From an uncultured Burkholderiales bacterium (GTDB taxonomy: Bacteria > Pseudomonadota > Gammaproteobacteria > Burkholderiales > Burkholderiaceae_C), in the NCBI GenBank assembly GCA_903892175.1, contig CAITHK010000157.1, positions 1 through 36,912 on the forward strand: a stretch of DNA of 36,912 nt. Reading direction: 5' to 3'. Made by a program: the position numbers and the translations under genes. Shown in pieces: positions 8,009 through 16,683 of this stretch (position 1 is its first letter; the number at the start of each line of letters is the position of its first letter). The notes beneath the pieces were generated by a model. That model had not been told where the DNA came from. It saw only the letters and a list, made by a program, of their open reading frames with translations, and did no database searches.

Positions 8009-8950
8009 ATGACACAACAACCCAAGCCCACACCTGCCATGAACCACCTGCGCTTTTTGAACTACATCGACGAGATTGCCCGTGCTGGATCGATCCGGCA
8101 AGCGGCAGAGCGTCTGCATGTGGTGGCCTCTAGCGTCAATCGGCGTTTGCTCGACTTTGAAGAGGAGCTGGGCACGCCCATTTTCGAGCGACTGCCGCAC
8201 GGTATGCGGCTCACTGCTGCGGGCGAGCTGTTCATCAACTACATCCGCAGCCACCGAGCGGCTTTGGACCAAACCCGTTCGCACATTGAAGAGCTCAAGG
8301 GGCTTCGACGGGGGCAGATTCGCTTGTTGGTCAGCCAAGGCGTGGCGGTGAGCTTTTTGCCGCGTGCCATTGCTTTGTTTCAACAGACCCACCCCATGGT
8401 CGAATTCCATGTGCTGGTGTTGGACCATGTGCAAGCCCTCAACGCCTTGCGCAACTACCAAGCTGATTTGGCCTTGGTGTTGAACCTGCCCGACGAAGCA
8501 GACATCGAACGTTTGCTGGTGTTGCCTCAGCCCTTGAAGCTGATGCTGCACCGCAGCCATCCCTTGGCCAGTCAACGCGAAGTGCGTCTGCGCGATGCCT
8601 TCAATTACCCGGTGGTCCTGCCCGACGCGGATTTTGGTGCCAGACGCCTGTTGCAGCGCTACCTCAAGCGCAGCAGCTTGACGCTGGCACCCGTCATCAC
8701 CAGCAACAGCTTTGAATTTTTGCGCGGCTGCTTGCACCACAACCAGATGGTGAGTTTTCAGTTCGACATAGGCTCGCAAGACGAGGGCGGCCAGTTGGCC
8801 GTGCGCGACATTGCAGAGCGTGGTTTTCCAAGCGGCGAGCTGGTGCTGGCGCGTTTGCGCGGGCGGCAACTCGAAGTCATCACCAACGTCTGGGTCGAAG
8901 CCCTTCAGCAACAGTTGCAAAAACCCACAGCCCACATCCACAAAGTTTGA
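8009..8950 (+). CDS. LysR family transcriptional regulator
   Basis: A 313-residue regulator. The winged helix-turn-helix covers the N-terminal 70 residues (RAGSIRQAAERLHVVASSVNRRLLDFEEELGTPIFER in parts, with the GTPIFER wing), followed by a periplasmic-binding-like effector domain starting near GQIRLLVSQGVAVSFLP. The ATG at 8009 or the one at 8039 (MNHLRF, 303 residues) could be the start; neither has a strong ribosome binding site, and the second puts the helix-turn-helix at the usual distance from the N-terminus. It is divergent from the cysteine hydrolase operon and is followed after 17 bases by the ring-opening amidohydrolase, so it probably senses the ring compound and controls both directions. 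Confidence 0.88.
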   Translation: MTQQPKPTPAMNHLRFLNYIDEIARAGSIRQAAERLHVVASSVNRRLLDFEEELGTPIFERLPHGMRLTAAGELFINYIRSHRAALDQTRSHIEELKGLRRGQIRLLVSQGVAVSFLPRAIALFQQTHPMVEFHVLVLDHVQALNALRNYQADLALVLNLPDEADIERLLVLPQPLKLMLHRSHPLASQREVRLRDAFNYPVVLPDADFGARRLLQRYLKRSSLTLAPVITSNSFEFLRGCLHHNQMVSFQFDIGSQDEGGQLAVRDIAERGFPSGELVLARLRGRQLEVITNVWVEALQQQLQKPTAHIHKV

Positions 8951-8967
8951 TATCGGAGAAACCTCAC

Positions 8968-10089
8968 ATGCAACAACAAATCATCACGGTGCAGCGCGTG
9001 CTGTGCCAAGGCCCGTCCGATCTGTCGGGCGTGCAGCAATTGGTTGACCAGGGCTTGCTGGACCCGCGCCACATCGTCGCGGTGATGGGCAAGACCGAAG
9101 GCAACGGCTGCGTCAACGACCACACGCGCGACTTTGCCAGCATGGCTTGGTGCCATTGGCTGGCGCCACACCTGGGGTGCAGTCCTGAAGAAGCCCACCA
9201 GCGCGTGGCCTTGGTGATGTCTGGCGGCACCGAAGGCGTGCTGTCACCGCACTTCACTGTTTTCTCACGCCAATGGGTGAACACACAATCGCCCTCACCC
9301 ACCCCCCGCTTGGTGGTGGGCGTGGCCCAAACCCGTGACTTTGCGCCTTGGGAGATGGGGCGCATGGCCCAAATCCAGGCCACCGCGCAAGCGGTCAAAG
9401 CAGCCATGCAAGAAGCGCAAATCGAACAGGCAGCCGATGTGCACTTTGTGCAAATCAAATGCCCCCTGTTGACCATGGACAAAATTCGCGCGGCACAACA
9501 ACAAGGCCACGACACGGTCACCCACGACACCTACGAGTCGATGGGCTATTCACGCGCAGCCTCGGCCTTGGGCGTTGCGCTGGCTTTGGGTGAAGTCACG
9601 CCAACACAACTGAGTGACGACACCGTCATGCGCGACATGTCGCTGTATTCGTCCACGGCCTCGGCCTCTTCGGGCATTGAGCTGGAGAACAACGTGGTGG
9701 TGGTGCTGGGCATGTCACGCGCGGGCCAATCCAACTTGGCCATCGCCCACACCGTGATGCAAGACGCGATCGACGCTCGCTCAGTGAGTCAGATGCTGCA
9801 CGCCTGCGGTTTGCTGAACACGTCTGACACCACGGGGGCCGAAACCCCGCAACTGGTCAACCTGCTGGCCAAAGCCGAAGCCGCACCCAGCGGCAAAATT
9901 CGCGGCACGCGTCACACCATGCTCGACGACTCCGACATCAACGCCACCCGCCATGCGCGGGCCGCCGTGGGCGGTGTGCTGGCCAGCCTGACCGGGCATA
10001 CCGCCCTGTACGTCTCCGGCGGTGCAGAACACCAAGGGCCTGCGGGCGGGGGGCCGGTGTGTGTGATTTATCAGGCCTTGCCTGACTGA
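8968..10089 (+). CDS. Ring-opening amidohydrolase (barbiturase / cyanuric acid hydrolase family)
   Basis: A 373-residue protein of the rare toblerone-fold family, which hydrolyses cyanuric acid to carboxybiuret or barbituric acid to ureidomalonate. Three pseudo-repeats each supply a Lys and a Ser: K42 (GKTEGNG), K164 (QIKCPLL), K310 (GKIRGT) and S85 (MSGGTEG), a Ser in SSTASASSG near residues 229-236, and S350 (VSGGAEHQGP). All three Ser-Lys pairs appear intact, so it should be active. Family members are about 350-370 residues. I start at the ATG at 8968, with GGAGA about eight bases upstream, rather than at the TTG at 8947. The name cannot be narrowed to barbiturase or cyanuric acid hydrolase from motifs alone. 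The cyclic amidase and cysteine hydrolase nearby suit either route, as the next hydrolysis steps. Confidence 0.9.
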   Translation: MQQQIITVQRVLCQGPSDLSGVQQLVDQGLLDPRHIVAVMGKTEGNGCVNDHTRDFASMAWCHWLAPHLGCSPEEAHQRVALVMSGGTEGVLSPHFTVFSRQWVNTQSPSPTPRLVVGVAQTRDFAPWEMGRMAQIQATAQAVKAAMQEAQIEQAADVHFVQIKCPLLTMDKIRAAQQQGHDTVTHDTYESMGYSRAASALGVALALGEVTPTQLSDDTVMRDMSLYSSTASASSGIELENNVVVVLGMSRAGQSNLAIAHTVMQDAIDARSVSQMLHACGLLNTSDTTGAETPQLVNLLAKAEAAPSGKIRGTRHTMLDDSDINATRHARAAVGGVLASLTGHTALYVSGGAEHQGPAGGGPVCVIYQALPD

Positions 10090-10133
10090 AACCTTCCTTG
10101 CTTTATGCCCCATAGGCATATACGCCCAACTAA

Positions 10134-10149
10134 CAAATCGTTTGATTTG
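10134..10149. promoter_or_regulatory. Inverted repeat upstream of the sulfur operon
   Basis: CAAATC (10134-10139) and GATTTG (10144-10149) form a perfect 6-bp inverted repeat with a 4-base spacer, 28 bases before the TSUP gene start. TTGATT (10142-10147) and TACAGT (10164-10169) at 16-base spacing are a possible -35/-10 pair overlapping it, which would give a very short leader. A LysR-type activator such as CysB/Cbl is an obvious candidate for such a site, but the match is not specific. Confidence 0.35.
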
Positions 10150-10176
10150 GCATAAGAGGCGATTACAGTCGCCGCC

Positions 10177-10968
10177 ATGCAAGATTTTGGTTTCGTGTTT
10201 GCTGGCTTTTTTGTCGGTGTGATCGTCGGTTTGACGGGGGTGGGCGGCGGCTCGCTGATGACGCCGTTGTTGATCTTTTTCTTTGGCGTTAAGCCCTATT
10301 TGGCCGTGGGCACCGACTTGCTGTTTGCGGCTTTCACCAAGGCAGGCGGCACGCTGAGCATGGCGCGTCAGCGTCTGGTGCCCTGGCGTGTGGTGTTCTC
10401 TCTGTGCGCGGGGAGCTTGCCCGCTTCGGCCTTGACCTTGTGGGTATTGCACACCGTGGGGCCGTCTGACCCGGCGGTGCAGCATGTGATGACCTTTACA
10501 CTTGGCGTCGCGCTGCTGTTGACCGCCTGTGCCATGCTCTACAAAGCCATTCGCGGCAAACAAGCGCCTGCCAGCGTGGCCGCACCCGATCTGTCGCAAG
10601 CCACCCTGCCCCGTCACTGGGCCTTGCCCGTGTTGTTTGGTGCGGTGATTGGCACCTTGGTCACGCTCACCTCGGTGGGGGCTGGGGCCATTGGCGTGAC
10701 GGTGTTGATGATCCTGTACCCGCAACTGCCCTTGTCGCGCATCATCGCGGCAGACATTGCCTACGCCGTGCCTTTGACCTTGATGGCGGGCTTGGGCCAC
10801 GCCTCGCTGGGGTCGGTGGACTGGTCGCTGCTGTTGCTGTTGCTGGCGGGTTCTTTGCCCGGCATTTGGGTCGGTTCGCGGCTGGTGCACAAAACACCAG
10901 AACGCGTGATCCGTTCGATTCTTTCTGTGTTGCTGGCCTGGGCCGGCAGCAAACTGGTTTTAGCCTGA
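10177..10968 (+). CDS. TSUP (TauE/SafE) family membrane transporter, likely sulfite/sulfate-linked
   Basis: A 263-residue integral membrane protein with about eight hydrophobic segments in two halves. Each half carries the family's G-rich motif: VGLTGVGGGSLMTPLL near residues 19-34 and LTSVGAGAIGVTVLMIL near residues 167-183. TSUP proteins move sulfite, sulfoacetate, thiosulfate or other anions. The stop codon lies eight bases before the sulfite reductase start, so it is the first gene of the sulfur operon. Its probable role is sulfate uptake or sulfite export; direction cannot be told from sequence. Confidence 0.85.
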   Translation: MQDFGFVFAGFFVGVIVGLTGVGGGSLMTPLLIFFFGVKPYLAVGTDLLFAAFTKAGGTLSMARQRLVPWRVVFSLCAGSLPASALTLWVLHTVGPSDPAVQHVMTFTLGVALLLTACAMLYKAIRGKQAPASVAAPDLSQATLPRHWALPVLFGAVIGTLVTLTSVGAGAIGVTVLMILYPQLPLSRIIAADIAYAVPLTLMAGLGHASLGSVDWSLLLLLLAGSLPGIWVGSRLVHKTPERVIRSILSVLLAWAGSKLVLA

Positions 10969-10976
10969 TTTTCAAG

Positions 10977-12767
10977 ATGTACCAATACACCGAATTTGAC
11001 CGAGAGTTTGTCCAATCGCGCGCGGCGCAATACCGCGACCAACTCACCCGCAATCTGGCCGGCACCTTGGGCGACGACGAGTTTCGCCCGCTGCGTTTGC
11101 AAAACGGCTGGTACATCCAACGCTACGCGCCCATGCTGCGTGTGGCCGTGCCTTACGGTGAACTCAACAGCGCGCAGTTGCGCGTGCTGGCCACCATCGC
11201 CCGCGACTATGACACGCCCTCGCCCGAATTGCTGGCTCAGGCGCAAGCCACGCAAGACAAGATTGGTCACATTGCTGCCCCGAAGCTGACCACGCACTAC
11301 GCCCACTTCACCACCCGCCAGAACGTGCAGTTCAACTGGATTCCGCTGGAGAAAAGCGCCGACGTGATGGAGCTCTTGGCCAGCGTCAACCTGCACGGCA
11401 TTCAAACCAGCGGCAACTGCATTCGCAACATCACCAGCGACGAGCGCGCCGGCATTGCGGTGGACGAAGCGGTGGACCCACGTCCTTATGCCGAAGTGCT
11501 GCGCCAGTGGAGCACCTTGCACCCTGAGTTCGCTTACCTGCCACGCAAGTTCAAGATCGCCATCACAGGGGCGGTCGAAGACCGTGCCGCCATTGCTTGG
11601 CACGACATTGGCCTGCGCGTGCTGCGCAATGCCCAAGGTGAGGTGGGTTTTCAGGTGTTTGTGGGCGGTGGCATGGGCCGCACACCGGTGATTGGCACCG
11701 AAATTCGTGCCTTCTTGCCCTGGGACCAAATCATCAACTACCTCGAAGCCGTGGTGCGTGTCTACAACGGCTGGGGCCGCCGCGACAACATCTACAAAGC
11801 GCGCATCAAGATTTTGGTCAAGGCCGAAGGCCAGCGTTACTTTGACGAGGTGGAGGCCGAGTACCAGCGCATCTTGGCCAACGGCGCGCACCACACCATT
11901 CCCCAAGCCGAGTTGGACCGCGTCAGTGCCTGCTTTATCGCGCCGGTGTTGACACAGTGCAGCGCCTCTGACGCCGAAGCGCGCATTGCCCGCATCTTGA
12001 AAGCAGCCGCCGAAGACGATGTGGAATTTGGTCGCTGGATCGAGCGCAATGTGGCCGCCCACAAAAACTCGGACATGCGCGCCGTGACCCTGTCGTTCAA
12101 GCGCTTGGGCCAAGCCCCTGGCGACGCCACGGCAGACCAACTCAAGCTGGCCGCAGACTTGGCAGACAAGTACAGCGCCGGTGAAGTGCGTGTCACGCAC
12201 GACCAAAACCTGCTGCTGCCCTGGGTCGGTTGCGACCAACTGCCCGAGTTGTGGCGCGAAGCGCGCAAGGCGGGTTTTGCCCGCCCGAACATCCATTTGC
12301 TCAGCGACATGATTGCCTGCCCCGGTGGCGACTACTGCGCCTTAGCCAACGCCCGTTCGCTGCCCATTGCAGCCGCCATCACAGAGCGTTACCAAGACCT
12401 CGACGAGTTGTTTGACCTGGGCGAGATTGACCTGCACATCAGCGGCTGCATCAACTCCTGCGGTCACCACCACAGTGGTCACATTGGCATCTTGGGCGTC
12501 GACAAAGACGGTCAAGAGTGGTACCAAGTCACTTTGGGCGGCTCGGATGGCTCCACCCTCAGCGGTGCCGCCAAGGCCGGCAAGGTGGTTGGCCCTTCAT
12601 TTGCGGCCGACGAGGTGGTAGACGTGATTGAAGCAGTTCTGGAGGTCTACAAAGACCAACGCACAGTGGGCGAAACCTTCACCGACGCCCTGCAACGCGT
12701 GGGCTTTGACGCCTTCAAAACCGCTGCCAATGCCGCCCGCCACGCCACCGCGCGCGCCACGGCCTGA
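10977..12767 (+). CDS. cysI: Nitrite/sulfite reductase hemoprotein (CysI-like)
   Basis: A 596-residue siroheme/[4Fe-4S] reductase with the duplicated ferredoxin-like and siroheme domains. The cluster-siroheme ligand pattern is complete: C448 and C454 (ACPGGDYC, Cx5C) and C491 and C495 (GCINSC, Cx3C). It reduces sulfite to sulfide with six electrons. SGNCIRNITSD belongs to the substrate/siroheme pocket region. I start at the ATG at 10977 (MYQYTEFDREF), eight bases after the TSUP stop; reading further upstream enters that gene. There is no flavoprotein CysJ in the window. Ferredoxin and ferredoxin reductase genes at the end of the same run suggest ferredoxin as the electron donor. The operon context favours sulfite over nitrite. 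Confidence 0.92.
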   Translation: MYQYTEFDREFVQSRAAQYRDQLTRNLAGTLGDDEFRPLRLQNGWYIQRYAPMLRVAVPYGELNSAQLRVLATIARDYDTPSPELLAQAQATQDKIGHIAAPKLTTHYAHFTTRQNVQFNWIPLEKSADVMELLASVNLHGIQTSGNCIRNITSDERAGIAVDEAVDPRPYAEVLRQWSTLHPEFAYLPRKFKIAITGAVEDRAAIAWHDIGLRVLRNAQGEVGFQVFVGGGMGRTPVIGTEIRAFLPWDQIINYLEAVVRVYNGWGRRDNIYKARIKILVKAEGQRYFDEVEAEYQRILANGAHHTIPQAELDRVSACFIAPVLTQCSASDAEARIARILKAAAEDDVEFGRWIERNVAAHKNSDMRAVTLSFKRLGQAPGDATADQLKLAADLADKYSAGEVRVTHDQNLLLPWVGCDQLPELWREARKAGFARPNIHLLSDMIACPGGDYCALANARSLPIAAAITERYQDLDELFDLGEIDLHISGCINSCGHHHSGHIGILGVDKDGQEWYQVTLGGSDGSTLSGAAKAGKVVGPSFAADEVVDVIEAVLEVYKDQRTVGETFTDALQRVGFDAFKTAANAARHATARATA

Positions 12768-12786
12768 TCTGTAGAGCACACACCCC

Positions 12787-13161
12787 ATGACACTGCAACT
12801 CATCACTTCTTCTGCCCATGCCGACGAGACGGCGGGCCTCGTGTTGGCCAACGATGCCGACGCGCACAACGTAGCCCTTGAGGGCGTGACGCGCATTGAC
12901 CTGAACTTTCCCAAGTTCACCGATGGCCGCGCCTTCAGCCAGGCGTTTGTGCTGCGCCGTCGCGGCTTCACGGGTGACATCCGCGCCCATGGCGACGTGC
13001 TGATTGACCAACTGCTGCAAATGCAACGCAGTGGTTTTTCCAGCGCCGTGCTGCGCGCCGACCAAGACGCGACGCACGGCCAACGCTTGCTGGGCCACTA
13101 CAAAGGCTTCTACCAAGGCGACGCGGTGCATGCCGCGCCGCATTTTGCTGACGCTGCTTGA
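12787..13161 (+). CDS. DUF934 family protein of the sulfur operon
   Basis: A 124-residue protein with INFPKFTDGRAFSQAF-like sequence (here DLNFPKFTDGRAFSQAF) and RGFTGDIRAHGDVLIDQL, the conserved core of DUF934. The family is found almost exclusively next to cysI/cysH in proteobacteria and is thought to assist sulfite reduction, but its biochemical role is unproven. It starts 19 bases after cysI and is followed by an 88-base gap before cysH. That gap is C/T-rich with no clear hairpin. Confidence 0.88.
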   Translation: MTLQLITSSAHADETAGLVLANDADAHNVALEGVTRIDLNFPKFTDGRAFSQAFVLRRRGFTGDIRAHGDVLIDQLLQMQRSGFSSAVLRADQDATHGQRLLGHYKGFYQGDAVHAAPHFADAA

Positions 13162-13249
13162 TGCGAGTCCACATCTCTCGCACCTCTCCCTTCTCACGAA
13201 CCTGTACCTCCTCACGCACCTCACGCACATTCCTGAGCCGCGCATCCCC

Positions 13250-14005
13250 ATGAGCACTTCCTCTCTTTTTTCTTCACACGGCGCTGCCAAAGCAACCGAA
13301 GTGAACGCCCGCGCCAGCGACGACTACGCCGCCAAACTGGCTGAGACACAGGCCATGCTGAAACAAGCCGCCGCCGAGTTTTCTCCCGTCTCGCAAGCCT
13401 CCAGCTTGGGCGCAGAAGACGTGGTGATCACCCACCTCATCAATAGCCTGCGGCTGGAAATTCCCATCTTTGTATTGCAAACCGGCGCATTGCACACAGA
13501 AACCCTGGCCTTGCTGGAACGCACCGAAGCCAACTCGCACGCGCCCGTCCATGTGTACAAGCCATCCCATGAATCGGTCATGACCTTTGTGCGCACGCAC
13601 GGCCAAGACGCGATGTACCAAAGCATCGAGCTGCGCAAAGCCTGCTGCGGCATTCGCAAGATGGAACCCTTGGCACGCGCCCTTCAAGGCCAACGCGCCT
13701 GGATCACGGGCTTGCGCAAAGAGCAATCCAATGCCCGCGCCGACGTGCCCCTGCGTGATGACAGCGAAGTCGCAAGCAGAGGCTTGAGCAAATTCAACCC
13801 CTTGGCCCAATGGACTTGGGGCGATGTGTGGCACTACATCGCCACCCAAGGGGTGGACTACAACCCACTGCACGACCAGTTTTACCCCAGCATTGGCTGC
13901 GCGCCTTGCACCCGCGACATCGCCATGGGCGAAGACTTCCGCGCCGGCCGTTGGTGGTGGGAGGACGAGGCCGCCAAGGAATGTGGATTGCATGTGAAGT
14001 CTTAA
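13250..14005 (+). CDS. cysH: APS/PAPS reductase, [4Fe-4S] type
   Basis: A 251-residue PP-loop-like reductase. The paired Cys motif C132-C133 (KACCGIRK) and CxxC at C217/C220 (GCAPCTRD) are the ligands of the [4Fe-4S] cluster found in adenylylsulfate-reducing enzymes. Therefore it probably reduces APS directly, which agrees with the absence of an APS kinase (CysC) here. SSLGAEDVV, TGALHTETL and WITGLRKEQS are substrate-binding segments. The start ATG at 13250 is the first that gives a normal length; the open frame further upstream overlaps the DUF934 gene and is not family-like. Confidence 0.92.
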   Translation: MSTSSLFSSHGAAKATEVNARASDDYAAKLAETQAMLKQAAAEFSPVSQASSLGAEDVVITHLINSLRLEIPIFVLQTGALHTETLALLERTEANSHAPVHVYKPSHESVMTFVRTHGQDAMYQSIELRKACCGIRKMEPLARALQGQRAWITGLRKEQSNARADVPLRDDSEVASRGLSKFNPLAQWTWGDVWHYIATQGVDYNPLHDQFYPSIGCAPCTRDIAMGEDFRAGRWWWEDEAAKECGLHVKS

Positions 14006-14052
14006 CCCACACACCACTGAAGCACACCGAACGAGATCCACCGAGAGTTTGT

Positions 14053-15003
14053 ATGAACGCCAGAACCCACAATGAGTTACACAGCCTGAGCAACGCCCAC
14101 CTCGATGCGCTGGAAGAAGAAACCATCTTCATCTTGCGTGAAGTGGCCGCCGCTTTTGAGCGCCCCACCTTGCTGTTTTCGGGTGGCAAAGACTCGTTGG
14201 TGATGCTCAAGTGCGCCGAAAAAGCCTTTGGCGGAAAAACAAGCCCCTCCGGCAGCGGCCGCATTCCCTACCCGCTGTTGATGATCGACACCGGGCACAA
14301 CTTCCAAGAAGTCACCGACTTCCGCGATTCACGAGCCCAAGAACTCGGAGCCGAGCTGATCGTGCGCAGCGTGGAAGACTCGATGAAGCGCGGCACCGTG
14401 CGCCTGGCCCACCCGGGCGAGAGCCGCAATGTGCACCAGTCGGTCACCTTGCTCGAAGCGATTGAAGAATTCCGCTTTGACGCCTTGATCGGCGGCGCAC
14501 GCCGCGACGAAGAAAAAGCCCGCGCCAAAGAGCGCATCTTCAGCCACCGCGACAGCTTTGGCCAGTGGCAGCCCAAGGCGCAGCGCCCTGAGTTGTGGAC
14601 CTTGTTCAACACCCGCTTGCAGCCGGGCGAACACTTTCGCGTGTTTCCCATCTCCAACTGGACTGAGCTGGATGTGTGGCAATACATCGCCCGCGAAAAA
14701 ATCGCCCTGCCTTCGATTTCTTACACCCACAAGCGCGAGGTGGTCGACCGCCGTGGCCTGCTGGTGCCCGTGACCGAACTCACCCCACCCAAAGACGGCG
14801 AAGAGGTGCAAGTGCGCGATGTGCGTTTTCGCACCGTGGGCGACATCACCTGCACCTGCCCGGTGGAGAGCACGGCGGCTACACCTGAGCAAATCGTGAT
14901 CGAAACCTTGGCCGCTGACGTCAGCGAGCGCGGAGCGACACGCATGGACGACAAAACTTCCGACGCTTCGATGGAAAAGCGCAAAAAAGACGGGTATTTC
15001 TAA
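14053..15003 (+). CDS. cysD: Sulfate adenylyltransferase subunit 2
   Basis: A 316-residue ATP sulfurylase subunit that adenylylates sulfate. The PP-loop SGGKDSLVML lies near residues 43-52. RDEEKARAKERIFS and the C-terminal half with TCTCPVES are typical, as is the tail rich in Lys ending in DGYF. It is slightly longer than the E. coli protein because of a KTSPSGSG insertion near residue 62-69. The stop codon shares its last base with the cysN ATG (TAATG), indicating translational coupling. I start at the ATG at 14053; the longer frame runs into cysH. Confidence 0.94.
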   Translation: MNARTHNELHSLSNAHLDALEEETIFILREVAAAFERPTLLFSGGKDSLVMLKCAEKAFGGKTSPSGSGRIPYPLLMIDTGHNFQEVTDFRDSRAQELGAELIVRSVEDSMKRGTVRLAHPGESRNVHQSVTLLEAIEEFRFDALIGGARRDEEKARAKERIFSHRDSFGQWQPKAQRPELWTLFNTRLQPGEHFRVFPISNWTELDVWQYIAREKIALPSISYTHKREVVDRRGLLVPVTELTPPKDGEEVQVRDVRFRTVGDITCTCPVESTAATPEQIVIETLAADVSERGATRMDDKTSDASMEKRKKDGYF

Positions 15004-16271
15004 TGAGCAACGACACACAATTTTCAGCCCTCAAATTCATCACCTGCGGGTCGGTGGATGACGGCAAAAGCACCCTGATTGGCCGTTTGCTGGTGGACAC
15101 CAAAGCTGTGTTGCAAGACCACTTGGCAGGTGTGCAGCGCGCCGGTGAAACCGACCTGGCACTCTTGACCGACGGCTTGAGCGCGGAGCGCGAGCAAGGC
15201 ATCACCATCGACGTGGCCTACCGCTACTTCAACACCGAGCACCGCAAATTCATCATCGGCGACGCGCCCGGCCACGAGCAGTACACCCGCAACATGGTGA
15301 CTGCAGCTTCCAGCGCCGATGCTGCCGTGTTGCTGGTGGACGCCACCAAACTCGACTGGCGCAATGCCGAGCTTGAGCTGCTGCCACAAACCCGTCGTCA
15401 CTCATTGCTGGTCAACCTGCTGCGTGTGCCCTCAGTCGTGTTTGCCATCAACAAGCTCGACGCGGTGGAAGACGCCACCCTGGCCTACCAACACATTGGC
15501 GCAGCGCTCAAGAAGTTTGCCCAGGCCGCAGGCATCACCATCACTGCGCTGGTGCCCGTCTCGGCCCTCAAAGGCTGGAACGTGGTCGACTCACAGCCCG
15601 ATTGGTGCGATTACAACGGCCCCAGCCTCTTGAGCATTTTGGAAGGTTTGCCCGTCACGCCCGCCGAGACCGACGTGGCTTTCAGCTTCCCCGTCCAGTG
15701 GGTGGAGAAGTTCCATGACTCCAACGTGACCACCCAAGGCCGGCGCGTGTTCTGGGGCCGTGTGGCCACCGGCAGCGTGGCACCGGGCGACACGGTCAAG
15801 GTCTTCCCCAGCGGCCAAACCGCAGTGGTGTCGCAAGTTCTGTCTGCCACCCGCGAACCGCAAAACAAAGCCGCCGGTCACAGTGCGGGCATCGTGCTCG
15901 ACCGGGAAGTGGATGTGTCACGCGGCGACTGGTTGCTGTCTGCCGAACACGCACCTGAGGCCCAGCGCCAACTCAACACCACCATCGCCTGGATGGACGA
16001 CGAGCCCTTGGTGGCCGGTCGTGTCTATTGGGCTCTGCACGGTCACCGTTGGGTCAAAGCCAAGGTGCAACGCGTGGTGCACCGCCTCAATGTGAACACT
16101 TTGGCAGAAGAAGAAGCCACCGAGCTGGCACCCAACAGCATCGGCCACGTCACCCTTGCCCTGCAAGAGCCTTTGGTGACGCTGCCTTTTGCCCAGTCGC
16201 GCATCTTGGGTGCGCTGGTCTTGGTGGACACCGCCAGCCATAAAACCTCAGGTGCCGTGCTGGTGAACTGA
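15003..16271 (+). CDS. cysN: Sulfate adenylyltransferase subunit 1 (GTPase)
   Basis: A 422-residue EF-Tu-like GTPase that drives sulfate adenylylation by CysD. G1 is GSVDDGKST (residues about 17-25), G3 is DAPGHEQYTRNM, and G4 is NKLD. The two beta-barrel domains follow. There is no C-terminal APS kinase domain, so this is CysN rather than a CysNC fusion, consistent with a direct APS-reducing CysH. The start overlaps cysD by one base. Confidence 0.94.
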   Translation: MSNDTQFSALKFITCGSVDDGKSTLIGRLLVDTKAVLQDHLAGVQRAGETDLALLTDGLSAEREQGITIDVAYRYFNTEHRKFIIGDAPGHEQYTRNMVTAASSADAAVLLVDATKLDWRNAELELLPQTRRHSLLVNLLRVPSVVFAINKLDAVEDATLAYQHIGAALKKFAQAAGITITALVPVSALKGWNVVDSQPDWCDYNGPSLLSILEGLPVTPAETDVAFSFPVQWVEKFHDSNVTTQGRRVFWGRVATGSVAPGDTVKVFPSGQTAVVSQVLSATREPQNKAAGHSAGIVLDREVDVSRGDWLLSAEHAPEAQRQLNTTIAWMDDEPLVAGRVYWALHGHRWVKAKVQRVVHRLNVNTLAEEEATELAPNSIGHVTLALQEPLVTLPFAQSRILGALVLVDTASHKTSGAVLVN

Positions 16272-16345
16272 AGCGTTTAAAATCAAAAGCCTTGGCGCTC
16301 AAACCTTCGCCGCTGAGTCCCTACCTCTTTACCGATTGAATTGTC

Positions 16346-16672
16346 ATGACGCACGTTGTCACCGAAGCCTGTATCCGTTGCAAGTACACCGACTGTGTGG
16401 ACGTTTGTCCCGTCGACTGCTTCCGCGAAGGCCCTAATTTTTTGACCATCGACCCCGATGAATGCATCGACTGCGCGGTGTGCATTCCCGAGTGCCCCGT
16501 CAACGCCATCTACGCCGAAGAAGACGTGCCTGATGGTCAACAGCACATGACCCAGCTCAACGCCGAGTTGTCGCAAATTGGCTGGCCCAGCATCACCAAA
16601 CGCAAGGCACCGATGCCTGACGCCGACGACTGGAAAGACCGCACCGGCAAGCTGGCCGAGTTGCAGCGCTGA
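16346..16672 (+). CDS. fdxA: Seven-iron ferredoxin (FdxA type)
   Basis: A 108-residue ferredoxin. Its cysteines match the Azotobacter FdI pattern shifted by one: C9, C17 and C50 for the [3Fe-4S] cluster and C21, C40, C43, C46 for the [4Fe-4S] cluster. C12 and C25 are additional. The tail of about 50 residues is characteristic of the FdxA group. It lies 74 bases after cysN and 11 bases before a ferredoxin-NADP reductase gene, suggesting an electron supply pair, perhaps for the sulfite reductase upstream. Confidence 0.93.
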   Translation: MTHVVTEACIRCKYTDCVDVCPVDCFREGPNFLTIDPDECIDCAVCIPECPVNAIYAEEDVPDGQQHMTQLNAELSQIGWPSITKRKAPMPDADDWKDRTGKLAELQR

Positions 16673-16683
16673 TTGACACACCC

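Noticed and set aside
9781-10890. A 369-codon open frame on the - strand
   Set aside because: It spans the opposite strand of the ring-opening amidohydrolase and TSUP genes and has the repetitive Gln/Arg/His composition of a shadow.
10761-12296. A 511-codon open frame on the - strand
   Set aside because: It is antisense to cysI, whose metal-binding cysteines are intact. No family features in the shadow translation.
13162-13249. C/T-rich repeats such as CTCACGCACCTCACGCAC between DUF934 and cysH
   Set aside because: Only two short imperfect copies; no hairpin, ORF or recognisable site. Probably simple low-complexity spacer.
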